Origin: Cryptomeria japonica
Taxonomy: Eukaryota > Streptophyta > Pinopsida > Cupressales > Cupressaceae
Length of the DNA stretch: 64,000 bases
Assembly: GCF_030272615.1 (NCBI RefSeq)
Contig: NC_081412.1
Coordinates: 697,788,656 to 697,852,655, forward strand
Direction: 5' to 3'
The position numbers were made by a program, and so were the translations under genes. Each line of letters begins with the position of its first letter. The first letter of the stretch is position 1. Of the stretch, positions 1-12,700 are shown piece after piece. Below the pieces are notes generated by a model that saw only the letters and a program-made list of their open reading frames with translations, was not told the DNA's origin and did no database searches.

Positions 1-400
1 TAACAATATGGTAACTCTCGCATACCCACCACTATCATTCTCCAGGACATCATCTGTGTTACTCTCCCTCTTTCTCTTCCTTCCAGTTGTTTCCTTCTGA
101 AAAATATATTGCAGGTACTCTGACTCATCATTTTTCTTTGTTGACACTATTTTCCACATTTTCTCTTCTCATTAAAAACACATTCGAGAAGAATATTGCT
201 AGAGGTTTCCTTGTTTGTCATGGTAATGGACCCGTGGTTCAATTTCAGACCCTTCTTCCTCCTATTTAATATAAACACACAAATCCATTAATCAATTTTC
301 TTAGGAGAACATACATGATAAAAATCAAAGAGGAATTTGAAGAAAAGAAATAATTTCACTTACTTCTGTAGAAGTGTGCGGACACAGCTGCAGTGGGGTA

Positions 401-595
401 TGGAAGGAGGGAGGGAGAGAATAAGAGAGAGAGGGATAGGGTATGGAGGAAGGGAGAAGGGGAGAGAGGGAGAGAGAGAGAGAGAGAGATGGGGTATGGA
501 GGAAGGGAGAAGGGGAGAAGGGGAGAGAGAGGGAGATGGAGAGAGAGGGGGAGATGGAGAGAGATAGAGAGAGGGAGAGAAAGAGAGGTACCTTG
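401..595. repeat. GA-rich simple repeat
   Basis: The plus strand is an almost pure purine tract of GAGAGA, GGGAGA and GGTATGGAGG units. Reading frames through it on either strand are low-complexity shadows and are not called as genes. The unit GGTATGGAGGAAGGGAGAA recurs near 440 and 495, so the tract grew partly by duplication of longer pieces. Confidence 0.9.
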
Positions 596-625
596 TATGC
601 ACTTGAGAGGGGGAGACAATACACT

Positions 626-745
626 TATATGTGTGTATATATATACTTAATATATTATATATTCTTATATACATATATATATATATATATATTATATAGT
701 ATATGTATATACATATATTATGTATACAATATCATATTATACACA
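626..745. repeat. AT/TATATA simple repeat
   Basis: A run of TA dinucleotides and TATGTATA variants follows the GA tract directly. It contains no gene. Together the two tracts form a compound microsatellite of about 340 bp. Confidence 0.85.
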
Positions 746-767
746 CACCCAAAATAAACAAACTTAG

Positions 768-897
768 CGCGCACGCACTATTTATAGTAAACATAGTGCA
801 TATGCGTTGTTTATAGTAAACATAGCGCATACGCGCTACTTACAACATAAGTACCCCGTATGCACTTTTTATACCATAAGTACCCCATACGCGCTTT
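768..897. repeat. Short tandem array with 29-bp period
   Basis: A GCGCAYGCR-like alternating purine/pyrimidine core recurs every 29 bp, near 768, 796, 825, 857 and 886. The spacers between cores fall into two types: TTTATAGTAAACATAG at 781 and 810, and CATAAGTACCCC at 846 and 875. Copies are close but not identical. This is a small satellite-like array and no gene lies in it. Confidence 0.7.
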
Positions 898-1668
898 TGA
901 CTGTTTAGGCTTGGAAATAGGCCTAGATGACAGAGCTACTGTTTGGAAGTTTGATTTCCCTCCATTTCCCTCATTTTTGACGTGTTTTATTTTATCAACT
1001 TGGTTTATCAACTTTATCATCATCAGGTTTACACTTCATCAAGTGGGTATTTCTAAAATTTCCACCATATTTTCACCAATCTTCTGAGCTTTTTAACAAT
1101 ATAATGTTTTTAAAGTTTGAACAACAATAACATATTATTATTGATTTTTTTTTACCAATGTCTCCATAGTTCTCACAGACATAGGTGCACCATGTTTTTA
1201 ATAACTTTTGATATACTTATCCAAATTTAAAAATATTTATATATTATTATAGTGCACTTGATTCTTTACAATTTAAACATAAATAAATTGTATTTTCAAT
1301 TTGTTTAGTGCAACTTATGGTTTGTGCACAAACAGGTACCCAATTTTCAGGATGTGCTCGATTGGAAAAATCATAAAAAAAGAAATACTCAACAAATTTT
1401 TTTTTAAAAAAATACATATCTTCTAGTGCGCATTCTTAACTATCTTTCTGCCAAAGGATTTGTCAAAATACTAAATCTAACTATGAATTTTTTGATGTGC
1501 ACTTCAGACACTATGTTATGTTTTTCAGAAAAAATCAGGGTCAATTTTTTGTGCATGAAGGATTTGACCTCCTTAATCTTATGAAATTTTGGAAAAGTTT
1601 GGTAGTTTGGAAACTAGATCTAGAGTACTACAACATTTGTTCTTTGATTATCTTCATATCGTGAGTGG
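898..1668. other. Non-coding AT-rich spacer
   Basis: No coding region or transposon end is recognised here. The hexamer GTGCAC and close variants recur several times, near 1188, 1252, 1325, 1498 and 1756, without a fixed period. Confidence 0.5.
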
Positions 1669-2781
1669 ATGACTTTCAAATTTTGCCTCCAAGTTCAGGT
1701 TCGCCTAATTTCAGAAAAAAGTATCCACTTATACTCCCCTTTTTTATCACCATCTTTGTGCACTTACCCCACGAAGAAGCAACGAATGGTGGGTATAGGA
1801 AAAAACAAACCACAACTTCCAGCAATTGGAAAGTTAGACCATGAGGAATATGGGGAAGGCACCTACAGTTCACCACACTATGACCCCATCTTAGCCAGAA
1901 CAAAAGCCCCCTTGGAGCCAACAGGGGTCATGACCCAGTCTCTTGAGAGGCAACCACAATCAATAAAGGGCCAACAGAAACCCATGAACACTACCTGTGG
2001 GAAAGAAAATAGAGCACTCCCACCACCTTTAAACATGATCACAGCCTTGGCTCCACCCCCACCTCCATCGACATCCTCAACTTCCTCCTTTGTAGAAGAA
2101 ACCCTATCTCCCGACCCTCTTTCGCAACCGTTCCCACTCATTATGCTCTTTGATTAGTGTCAATGAGATTTTGATTGTTACCCTCACCATAGATATCTAT
2201 TAACCCTTTCTAGAAATCATTATGTTATAGATGAAGCTACCCATAGCTCAATTCATATCATATTGATTGAGTCAAATCCATTTCCTTATAAGGGTACCAA
2301 ATTTGTGTCTAATGCTAAAGGAAAAAAGGTGAAAAATGAACCTATAATAGAACCCCAGAGGTGTCTCATTTGAATACTACTCGAGATAAAAGAAAATCTT
2401 ATGCTCCCAAGAATAGCCCTTCAAAATCCAAGAAAATTATAAAAGAAACCCAAAGAAAAAAAATTACAATTGACTTGGACGAGCAAGGGTCTAGAGATGA
2501 GGAAGAAGAAAAGAAGGATCATAAAAAATAGGATGGTAGCTCGAGAGAGAGACACTCTTCCCACCTCATTGCCGAAGATAAAAAAGGAAAAAAAAAAAGT
2601 CAAGGAGGTCACTCCTAAGATTGCAAAAGTATTCACACTCGAAAATGATGTGGACTCCTCTACTAATGACTTAAAGGATGAGGACTTTCATGAGATTGAA
2701 GAGAAACAAGAGGAAGATAATGAAAATAACTTGGAGGATACCAATGAGCCCAAGGAGGATAGTGAAAAATCTACTAAATGA
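1669..2781 (+). pseudogene. Broken ORF, unrecognised (transposon-like)
   Basis: Two open stretches (1669-2157 and 2470-2781) lie in the same reading frame, with several stops between them. Read together they give a proline-rich N-terminal part (runs of proline near 2045-2070), a lysine-rich middle and a strongly acidic C-terminal part rich in Glu and Asp. No catalytic motif, zinc knuckle or membrane segment is visible. The composition could suit the first ORF of a LINE or a retrotransposon gag, but I do not recognise the family. It has no detectable partner RT nearby on this strand. It may equally be a chance-preserved part of a decayed element. A real host gene is unlikely because of the internal stops and the surrounding repeats. 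Confidence 0.3.
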
Positions 2782-2875
2782 TCCTCATTCCCTAAAGATT
2801 ATGAATATGATGATGTGGAGACCTTTTCTCAGGATTCTTCTATGGAGAAGAAAGATGAAAGCACTTCCAAATTAA

Positions 2876-3477
2876 AGGTTCAAATTGTAGTCCTATAAGC
2901 TAGGGTTATGAACCTTTAAACCAAAGTGGGAAAATGCTACAAAAATAAAAGAAAGATGAGCAAGGATTTAAACACTATTTGTGCAAATTGATAGAATGAT
3001 GCGTAAGGGAGAAATGGGGGTTGTCTTTGGATAGAGAAAACCTAAGAAAAAGGCCAAGACACAACTAGAAAAGGGTGATTCATAGGAGATGAAATAGAAT
3101 GAGAAAGGGTCAAATCATGAGGCTTGGTAGGAAATAGATGAGGATACTCGCTAAGAATTGGGGCATCCTCAACAACAAAAATTGTTTTTTAATGATGTCA
3201 GGCTGGAATCTATGCCTTTTTACTATTCTTTTAGTGATTACTATTATAAATAGTTTTAATATTACTAGGAGCCTATTAGAGGTGAGTTTAGCTAGTTACA
3301 ATATCTCTATGCTTATTTCCTTGAACAGTATGATTAATGAGACCTATGTGTACCCCCTTAGATTAATCTTAATTTTGATATGCTGACTAATATAGTGCCT
3401 ATATTTAGTTTGATCAGTTTGGTAGTATCTTTGGCTATGGTATAATTAATTTTATCTATTTGAATAGCCTTGGTGAC
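2876..3477. other. Non-coding stretch, nothing recognised
   Basis: Short open frames occur but no domain or motif is recognisable. The stretch ends where the Copia-type LTR begins at TGTTATCAATAG. Confidence 0.4.
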
Positions 3478-4711
3478 TGTTATCAATAGCCAAGAGGGAA
3501 GACTGAAAGGGGGGGATAAATCAGTCTTCATCGAAACATAAAACTTAATCACAAAGTAGAAATCTAATAAACTATAGTTATAACAACGATAAGAAAATTG
3601 AAAGAATAACACAAACACCAAGATTTTGATGTGGAAAACCTGGTTAAGGGAAAAACCATGGTGGGAGCCTACACACAGTAAGATGATACTCTACAGTAGT
3701 ATGTGAAAATATTACAATGGAGAATGCACATGCATTCAAGCACACTTCCTAGAGCTCACTGCTCAATTATAATGGCCTAGAAGGCTACAATGCTCAGGGA
3801 AGTGTCACTAACTTACAAAAATATTTGGACTACAATCTATAAGAAATGAATTGAAGGAATAGCATCTCCAAATGCCTGATTACAGTTCCGGTTAAGCATG
3901 TGGATGTCTGCCCTATAACACCAATCTCTTCTGAAACTCAACATCGAAGGATAAATCACTTGTTCACACATAAACCTCTCTCAAATAATGTAGTCATTAA
4001 ATCGATGACCAAATTACATGACAATATCACCTATATATACAAATCATCAACCTTGATAACAAGGTCGGCTAAACCCTCAACCCTCAATTAAAAAATTATA
4101 ACTCACAATACAATGATCGACTACTGGACCAATATAATGGTATAGATAACATAACATGGTCCTAAAATAAATTCCCAAACACTCAACTCCACCAAAAATC
4201 ATGCCAAGATCAACCACAACACGCTACACCACTACAAAAATTGCATAACATGAAAAATCATCACTGGTTCATAGAAACCACCAAAAGATCATACAATGAT
4301 CAATGCAGATCATCCAAAAAAATAGGACATGACTAGGACACACCAAAAAGAACATTAGAAACATTAGGAAAAACTACACCAACACCACTTATCAAATATT
4401 CATCAGTCAATGTCTGAAACGTCAAGAATACAACCAATCAACAACTGCATGAAGAAAAATAACTTGCGGAGCACCAAATCATGATCCATCTGAAATAAAG
4501 ATACATAAGACCATCCCAAACAATATCCCAAAAAATCAACACAAGATCGGATCACACCAAAATATATCGAAGGATATACTGAGCTTTGCTAAACAGTGAT
4601 CAACAAACCAAAACAACAAATCGTAAAACAACAAACTGGATCATAAGATCTTCCCAATCTACAATCAACGAAGCAATAAACAAGAATATGTTGACATCAT
4701 TGACAACAACA
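3478..4711 (-). repeat. Copia-type LTR (solo or orphan)
   Basis: Read on the minus strand, the block starts TGTTGTTGTCAATGATGTC. It ends with an ACTGATTTATCCCCCCC tract followed by a terminal AACA. Both ends are like those of element B (TGTTGGCAAATG start; ACTGATTCACCCCCCC and AACA end). It also contains the 'fixed' block near 3630-3665 that reads on the minus strand as a TTTTTCCC...GGTTTTCCACAT stretch, common in plant Copia LTRs. No 5-bp target duplication is visible at the ends (GTGAC left, TATCC right), and no primer binding site follows the minus-strand end. It could be the 3' LTR of the degraded minus-strand Copia pol at 6.4-8.6 kb, or a rearranged solo LTR. Confidence 0.6.
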
Positions 4712-4732
4712 TATCCTAGCAGCATGAATTAA

Positions 4733-4975
4733 GATATGATTAATATATTTAAGCACATGAATATTTTATATATGTTTACTTATTTTGATCTAAACATTTC
4801 TAAAATGAGATGTTATTCTAAATATTTAAATAAATGTTTGATAAATGAAAATATATTTTGTTAAGCATAGGCAGCAAGCATCTTAGCCAATACCATAAGC
4901 AGTTGACCCAACTTTAATTTAATTAATTGATCAACTATATACATAAGTGATTAGTTTAGATTAAATTAATGATAA
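4733..4975. repeat. Dispersed repeat, copy 1 (other copy at 55.7 kb)
   Basis: This stretch (ATTAATATATTTAAGCACATG, then TTTAAATAAATGTTTG, GTTAAG and TTGATCA...GATTA) matches 55706-55900 in the same orientation. Small insertions, deletions and substitutions separate the two. It has no coding capacity and no clear terminal repeats. It is probably an old non-autonomous element or part of one. Confidence 0.6.
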
Positions 4976-6105
4976 ATAATAGTATGTGTATTTTCAAATT
5001 AAATGTTAAAACCATAAAAACATTATAACAAAAGAATGTACCATACTTTGTGACAAAATAATGAAATACAAAAAATTAATGTGGTAATGGAATTCGAGTG
5101 TTTAGAGATTAGGAATATACCATGATACTCATTAACTTATCTCAGGATAAAAATTATATATCTACTTTATGTTGAAGTGACTCTAGGGATTATGGTCATC
5201 TTCCTGATTGCAAAAAAGTCATGTACGTATAGAATTGATTGGTAATCTACCTAGCCTTTCTTTTTTCTTTCTCTTGATTCATCTTCATTTCTTTCCTTCC
5301 CTTTTCTTAGTATTGGAAGAATAAAAGTATTTAAGAATACCTTAGCATGATTACTATTAGTATCACAATAGAACATATCATCCTATGTCAATTCTAGGAA
5401 ATCTTTAATAAATAATTGAGTATGACATTCTTTAATCATGCATATGCTCCTAAGACTATCATGCATATATAGATTCCTTTTATTGCATAAATCAATTGTT
5501 TACTTCCCTAAATGTAAATTGTTCATATAAATGGTTTGATGATTAAGAGATGTAAATTGATTACAATCAAATACATTAAATATTAATAAATAATATTAAA
5601 TTTTATAAAATATAATTTTATTAGCTTGAAGCTAGAAATTAAAGCTTCGATAATCAACCAATTTTTAATTTCTCATGGCAGTTAAATTGTCTAACTCAAA
5701 ATAGCATGTTCTACTTTAAACCAAAACTACCTACTACGCATCTATCATAGGAAAAGGAGAACATGAACTAAACTAGAACTACCTATTGGAGATTTACAAC
5801 ATAATATCCAAATAAAAAAGAAAACAAATTTTAAATTTTCTTAGCTTAACAATTGTATTGAAATTAACAAAGTTTTTATATGGATTTCCTTATATCATAA
5901 ATGAGATGGCATCAGAAAGTGTGGAATAAACTAGAAAAAAAGAAGAAATAGTGAAACAACATTGGAGAGAAAAATTACAATAAAAATAATGAGTTGATAA
6001 TATTTATCAAAGTACATCAATATACAGGAAATATAAACATTTAAATTTTGTATATTTGGAGGGAAATTTATGTAGGGTGAGTTAGGTAGGTAAATATATC
6101 AAACA
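4976..6105. other. AT-rich spacer
   Basis: No open frame, LTR end or RNA gene is recognised. The composition is strongly AT-rich. It separates the Copia LTR from the degraded Copia pol and may contain the eroded 3' part of that element. Confidence 0.45.
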
Positions 6106-6253
6106 CCAACTATGTTGAGATTAACCCGCAATAAAATGAAATCCTAATAAGTTGTCCAAGTAAAATGCACCTCCAAACACAAACTATGTTGAGAGGAAAA
6201 CGAGTGGGTCCTAATATGAAATCCTAATAAGTTATCCAAGTAAAATGCACCTC
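6106..6253. repeat. Tandem duplication, about 72-bp unit
   Basis: Two adjacent copies (about 6106-6173 and 6177-6253) share CTATGTTGAGA, ATGAAATCCTAATAAGTT and CCAAGTAAAATGCACCTC. They differ in a short central segment. No gene is involved. Confidence 0.7.
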
Positions 6254-6359
6254 AGAAAGAAGAGGAGAAAGGCCAGTGAGAAAAAGTCCCACGTGCAAAA
6301 AAAAAAAAAGAGAGAAAAAAAAGAAAGAGGACTAGGAGGCCCCACCTAAGAAGGGTGTT

Positions 6360-8565
6360 TATCAAGTGGATGGTACCCCAATAAGAGCTTGTAAGGGGAT
6401 GAACTTCTTCTTAGTGAAGGGTTTGTGAATATATCAAAACCCTAATCTAAATATTCACAAAAGACTAAATCAATGACTTGTCCATGAAGAAGCTCCATAA
6501 TGAAATGCCCATGAATCTCATTGTGCTTGCTTTGGCGATGCTAAAGTATATTCCTACATATCTAAGTGGTACTTTGATTACCACAATAGATGATGATAGA
6601 CTGCCTAAAATATATACTAAGCCTAGTTAGAAGAATTTAAATCCAAATAGCCTTAAGAGCTACATTAATAGCCGCTCAATACTCAACTTCTGTGGAAGAT
6701 AAAGAAATAGTATTTTTCTTCTATCTAGACCAATCAATAGGACTAAATCCAAGGGAAAACATATAAGCTCAAGTGGAATTGCAAATCTAAGAGTCACTAG
6801 CTCAATCCAAATTTGTATAGCTAACAAAATAAATCATGATTCCAACTTTGCAACATGACTCCCAAATATAGTAGTCTTAAAGATAATAAAGAATCCTATT
6901 AGCTACTTTCTAATACAACTCATGCAACTTTTGGATGAACTTTGAAATCATACTAACAACATAAGAAATGTATAGCCATGTATGGGTCAAATAAATGAGA
7001 ATACCGACAAGTTGGTGATACAAGGTAGCATCAATTAATGGAGAAGAATAATCAACCTCAAGATTGAATCTAGAGAGTTAGGGAGTTGGATATGTCTTGT
7101 AGTTAGTTGTATATGAAATATAGAAAAGAGATCAAAATTGCACTTAGGGTGAGCAAGAGTAATTTGTAAAGAAGAATATGAAATATCAATGCCAAGAATA
7201 TACTGTAATAACCCCAAGTCAGTCATATTAAACTACTAATGTATTTCTCATTTGACTACTTCAATAGCAACTAAAGAGCTCCCATTAATCAAGAGAACAA
7301 CATAAATGAATTATTTCAACAAAGAATCATCCTGTAATAAGAAGTACACATAATTTAAATGGTAGCAAGTGAAACCAAAAGATAGAAGAAAGGAATCCAT
7401 TTTGGCATACCAAGCCCTAAGAACATGTTTGAGGCCATAAATTTAGATTTCCTAAGTCTACATACTAAGGATAAATCCTAAAAAAATACCTTTCTTCACA
7501 TCCATTTGATGCACATTCCAGTCACGTACAATGGCAAGAGCAAGTGTGAGTCAACTAGAAGTCATCTTGATCACAAGGGGAAAATGATCCATGTAATCAA
7601 TACCAACAACCTAGGGAAAACCTTTGGCAACTAAAAATGCTTTATACTTATCAACTAATCTATCTACTACAAAGTTGGTTTGATATACTCACTTATAGTG
7701 AATTATCTTCCTTCCTATAGGAAGTGGAATCATGCTCTTCCTACATAGCCCTATCCCTGTTAGGAATTCTTGTAGCCTCTTGAAAGTATTTTAGTTTAGA
7801 AATAAAGATTCCAAAATAATGTGGTTCATTTTGATAATCTAATTGTGTTTTCCTATCAATTGCTAAATTTCCTACCAAATGACTTGCATTGTCTCGTTTA
7901 TGTCTAACCTAAAGAGATAGAGATGTGGATGAGCTAGATGTTGAATTATTATCCTCTAGAGCATGCGAGATGAAGAGGAGAAAGAAGGCTCCTCATCACT
8001 ATCCTCACTATCACTATTGCTAGTGTTGGAAGAGGAAAATATTTTATTACAAGGATTGGTGGTGGATGGTCAAAGTCATCAGAAGAAGTATAAGGATCAT
8101 CCATAAGGAATAAAGAAATATCAAGTGGGGAGTCAAAATAACTCTATTATAAATTAACACTTAACTCAATGTTCAAACAACTCATGTGTGGTAGGATTAA
8201 GAAGTTGATAGCCTTTAACTTTATCAACATATCTAAAAAAAATGCAAGGTCTAGATTGAGGGTCCATAGCCTTAAGATGTTACTACAGAATATGTGTCAT
8301 AGATGAAGATCAAAATAGTCTTAGGTGTTGAATTAAAGGTTTTCTTCTCATTCAATATTAAAAGGGATACATTCCCTTTAAGGCCTTGTGAGGAAAATCA
8401 TTCTAAATGTAGAATACATAATAGATTGCTTCAACTCAATAATATGGTGGAAGACCTTTTAGTGAACCATATAATTATCAATCTTAAGTCCAAGAAATGG
8501 TTCTTGCATTCTAGAATACTATTTTGTTGAGGGGTATAGAGAATATGATATTACATATCTAATCC
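6360..8565 (-). pseudogene. Degraded Copia-type pol (IN end, RT, RNase H)
   Basis: Reading the minus strand from about 8565 downwards gives recognisable Ty1/Copia pol pieces in the right order, broken by stops and frameshifts. Near 8550 is a TPQQNG-like integrase motif. Near 8240 is a KGYQLLNP segment like the usual KGYRLYNP. At 7690-7500 there is KYKAFLVAKGF and then HQMDVK, typical of the RT start. Near 7440 is LKHVLRAWYAKMDSFLLS. The YVDD catalytic motif near 7290 has decayed to YVVL. At 7226 comes MTDLGLLQYILGIDIS, the end of RT. The RNase H region follows to about 6370 with an SLSSAEAEY-like relic and a D-I-F-T-N-P end (usually DIFTKP). The element is dead. Its integrase side is cut off at the left edge of element A, so A probably inserted into it. 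Confidence 0.75.
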
Positions 8566-8599
8566 TACTATGTATAACTCTTCAAATATTGTTACCTAT

Positions 8600-9640
8600 T
8601 GACTCTAAATTTTTCTTTGGAAACAAATAGTCTTATGGGAAATTCAGTGCTGGGGAGACCAATTGCACAGGTTACACTGAATGACCTCCGGGATTGAGAA
8701 GCCAACTCTTCCTTGGTGTTTTGAGGAAAGGGAAAGAAAGAAACACCTTTAAAGACTACTGAGACAATATGCAAGATCATTAAAAGACATGAGCATACAA
8801 ATTCCATAAAACATATGACTTACATAAGCCCATTCAACAATCTACAAGTCCGGATCAAGAATATAATCAAAAGATACAATCAAATTTCTTTGCAACATAA
8901 GAAAATTTTCATCATGCATTTACCAGATAACAAGTACGAGACATAGTTTAATCGGCAAAATCTTAGATAGATAGATTCCCAAAGTTATTGGAACTTTAAC
9001 AGAACAACACAGAAAATACCATCAAAAGCATACTGAAAGAGGCATCATAAAGGCCGTAGACACAATTTGAATAACCTTCCTCAAGCAAAACCATAATAGT
9101 TTTTAAAGGCTGAAAAATAAAACTTCTACTTAGCCAATTTAATTGTTCTTTTTCCAAAAGTTGAGAACCCCCTACAACAGGGAAAAAACTAGCATAAATA
9201 GAGCCCCAGGCTCCTGAAAACAACCCCTGAAAATATGCCAAAAGGGCATAACCTCCCTAAATAGAAAAACATATTGTGTCACTTCAGATATCATACCCAG
9301 AAAAATGGCCCCTAGAATTCCTCTCCTTGCCTGGAACGGTCTACATACTACCACGAACTAAAAAGATTTTGCTAACCGCAGACGAACTGCTAGAAATAGA
9401 CAAAAATGCAGGAAACCGCTTGCATACTGTGCTAAAAGGTGGGCCCCAAAAGAGAAACCAGTTAGCATGCCTTTCCATTTGTCACCACTGCGCTACTTCA
9501 AAAATGGAATGCCCAAAATGGACTGAGGGAGCAACATCGGGCTGACAACTGTTCTATGCACCCTGCGCAGCTGGATAACAAAAAAGGCAAAACGAACTGG
9601 GCCTGCAACAAACCTTAGACCAGGAAAATTAATGAGAACA
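8600..9640 (-). repeat. Element A LTR (3' in element orientation)
   Basis: This is the direct repeat partner of 40671-41710, starting TGACTCTAAATTT and ending TTAATGAGAACA on the plus strand. Small open frames inside it occur in both copies and are not genes. On the minus strand the base run just before this LTR (CCTTTTAGTCGCCAAGAAA) is where the polypurine tract should be. It is a poor one, possibly decayed. Confidence 0.85.
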
Positions 9641-9749
9641 TTTCTTGGCGACTAAAAGGGGAAATTCTACCCGCGGAATAAGGGAACCCAAAATTACTGG
9701 TTCCATAGACTAGATTTCATGCCACAATGGGACGGAGCAGATCAAAGGC

Positions 9750-12700
9750 CTATTGCAAAGGTGACCATTCATCTTCAGAGAGTGTAGCTTGCGCCTCTAA
9801 ATCTTGAAAATATTGATCTAGGAAAATTGCTTCATCAAAGGGAAAAGGTATAGGCTCATCCTGGACCTGCTTCAGGAGAGCAGAGAGTTGGGCCAGAGGG
9901 TGCAAAAGACACTCCACCTCATTCACCGAAATAGGAGTCCCCAGTCGCTGCAGGAAAGCTCTATCTTGTTGCAAATACTTGACCTGCTGCACTACTTGTT
10001 TAATTCCTAGCATAGTATCATCCGCAGGGAGAGGAGAAGGCAAGCCCAAAGAAATGAACTTCTCTAAACATCGCTTGATATCTAGAACTGAAAATTGCAA
10101 AGGCACCAGGGCTGCTGAAGCCTGCATGATTATCATGTGTTGGTTTATGAAAACATTAGTCTTTTTTATCAATTGTCGGTGGTCAACAATCTATTTCTCC
10201 CTTAGTCCCTCGTCTTGGGTGGAATACAACAACTCAATAAGACCTTGGGCTACTGGGAACTTAGGACCGATGACAAGTATAAAACTGCTAATAAGGGCGT
10301 CGACCTCAGCATAGAGGGATTGCACATCATTAAGAAATCTTAACACCGGCTGTAGGGATGGACAATACTATTTTACCTTTTCCCAATGAGAAACATATAG
10401 CTCTGTCAGCATGATAGAAAAAGCTGGAGGAATCTACTATGGAGGTAGAAGGTTCAGCAATTGAGATATTTCATTATCTTTCGCAATCATCTCCTATTGG
10501 AGTCGATTGCATTTACTTTGTTCAATGGAAACTTGGTTTTCCAAAGTAAGGATCTTTGCTTCCCCAGTCCTTACAACTTGCTATAGCTGCAATACATGAT
10601 CTTGCTCATGTTGTAAGAGAGTCTCCAACTCTAAAATGCACTCACCAGATTGTCCAAGATTAGTCTCTCTCTCAATTTATCTTTTCCTTTGATTGTGATA
10701 CCTGGGCATCACTCAGTTGACGGGCATAATCTTCTTTGAGAAGGATTTCTTCGCACAACTGTATCTAGATCTGGGTGACATCCCTAGAGTTAGCCTTTAA
10801 CTGTTGTATCTCTGCATCCTTCTCTTGCAATTTCTTCAAAGCCACATTCCTTGTCACTTCTTGGCCTTTTAGCTGAGAGCTTACATTGTTGAGAGCCAAC
10901 TGTAATTTCCCTTTCTCTAAATTAGCCTAAGCTAGCAGACTTTGCAAATGATTGATCTCTGAGCTCTGGGCCTTATCTTCCTTCCTTTGCTGGGAAAGGG
11001 ACTCATGGAGACTAACATTCTCTGCTTGGAGCTTTTCCAAATGACGACTTTTCTTGATAAAGTCTATGGATACTGCTTTTGAAGTCTCTTCCATCATTTT
11101 GACTTTGTCAACTGTCATGGCACTTTGGAGAATAACATCAATGGCTTGTAGCACGTAATCATCAGGTCTCATCTAAGATTCCGGTTTGTTAACCTTGGGA
11201 ACTAGATTTGCAAAGTAGAGGCAATCCCTTTGCTCACTGAAATGTGTTTGTAAACAAGGGCAGGCTGGGTGAGCACCTTCCTTTTCCTTCTGCTTGTTGG
11301 ACTTACTCAGGCTAGCAGTTCTATCATAAATGACCTGCTGGTGGAAATCATCTGGACGATCGATGGCTTGACCTACAAAAGCTGCACCAAGAGGGACTGC
11401 GAAGGGGAAATGTGAAATGGGTCTAGTGAAAGCAAGTTGGATGGGATAAGCTAGAGCCAACGGGGAAAATAACAGGATAAAAGGGGAACCCCCTAACAGG
11501 AAAGGGCTAGAGGATGCTGCACCCATAGCCTGGGGAGAGGACTCCTCAAAACCTAGCCTACGTGACATAGAGACTGCTTCTGATGCAGGCAATTGAAAGG
11601 TTGTGGATATGGAAGCCATGTCTGGGAAAGGGGCAGAAGCCTATATGAACACATATTGGGGATTGACCGGCATACCCACTGGGGCTAGGGTGGGAGTGGT
11701 AGGGACTGATGTTTGCATTGTGGTCATGGGGACAGTTGAAAGAAAATCCGGAGCCTGAGATGAAGGGAAAAGAGGACATACCTGAACTACGAAAGGATGC
11801 AGCTGCTGAAGATCTGAAGATGTTGCCGACAACTTAGAGGGTGGATTTCCTTCTGATGCACCAAGGTATGTTTTCTTCTTTGGAGGGATCTCAAAGGACT
11901 ACTTCTCGAACCGCCTCTTACTAGCCTGTGAACAAGGCCTGCGAGCTGTGCTATCTAAAGGAAGAAAAGTTTGTGGTTCTGGCTCCTATCCTTCGATATT
12001 TATAACCTCAACCTCCTACTGGGCAACTACCTCAGGAGATGAGTCTCCACGTGAGGAACTGTCACCTATCTTATCATCAGATTTATTTACCTTACCCTAT
12101 TCTTTCTCAAAATGCTCATCCAGGGATGCATTCCCGAGGCTGGCTCTAGGCTAACTCACCTCCTGACGATAAATCCAAAAATCTCCCCTTTTCTTTTTGG
12201 ACCAAGATAAAGTCTTCATGTTTTCCAACAACGCCCGAGGAATAGGATTCATGGGGTTGAACCTTTGCATGGGAGAATAGAACGTTAACCATGGGGGGCA
12301 TTCTAAAATAGGAAAATCATTAGGGCCCACATATAGGTTTGAGTCATCAACCCAGGGGTTCGTGCACTCGGCCCATAATTTCCAAGGTTCGTACTAGACG
12401 GCATTTTTCCTTTTTCTTAAGCAACCATCAAGATCATAACTCGAAGAGTCATCAATTACTACAAAACTCAGTTGCACCATTTTTGATGTTAGGATTTCCT
12501 CAGCCACCTTTCTCCTTACTAGAGTAATTGGGCCAATGGCTTTGTTATCTTCGGTGATAGAGATATCATGCTTTCCAGCGCCAATAGATTGCTCAATTCT
12601 CACCAACTGCCTTGCCATTTCAAGAGCCAAGGTTCGGTCAGATACGTAAGTGGGGAGGCGGAAAGGTTCCTTAAAAAACCCATGCATGCGAATGAAAGAA

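Noticed and set aside
325-757. Overlapping open frames on both strands over the GA tract
   Set aside because: They are low-complexity translations of a simple repeat (Ser-Leu or Gly-Arg-Glu runs) with no start context or domain.
768-897. CRISPR-like regular spacing
   Set aside because: The 29-bp period is of head-to-tail units without unique spacers, in plant nuclear DNA with no cas genes. It is a small tandem repeat.
8996-9545. Open frames of 60-89 codons, also found at 41066-41648
   Set aside because: They lie inside the two LTRs of element A, overlap each other on both strands and show no domain. Their duplication is due to the LTRs.
9641-9665. TTGGCGACT after the left LTR of element A, resembling a plus-strand primer binding site
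   Set aside because: It resembles the leader of some plant Ty3 elements, but gag, protease, RT and integrase all run on the minus strand and gag begins next to the right LTR. The element is therefore minus and the match is best taken as chance or a relic of the PPT region.
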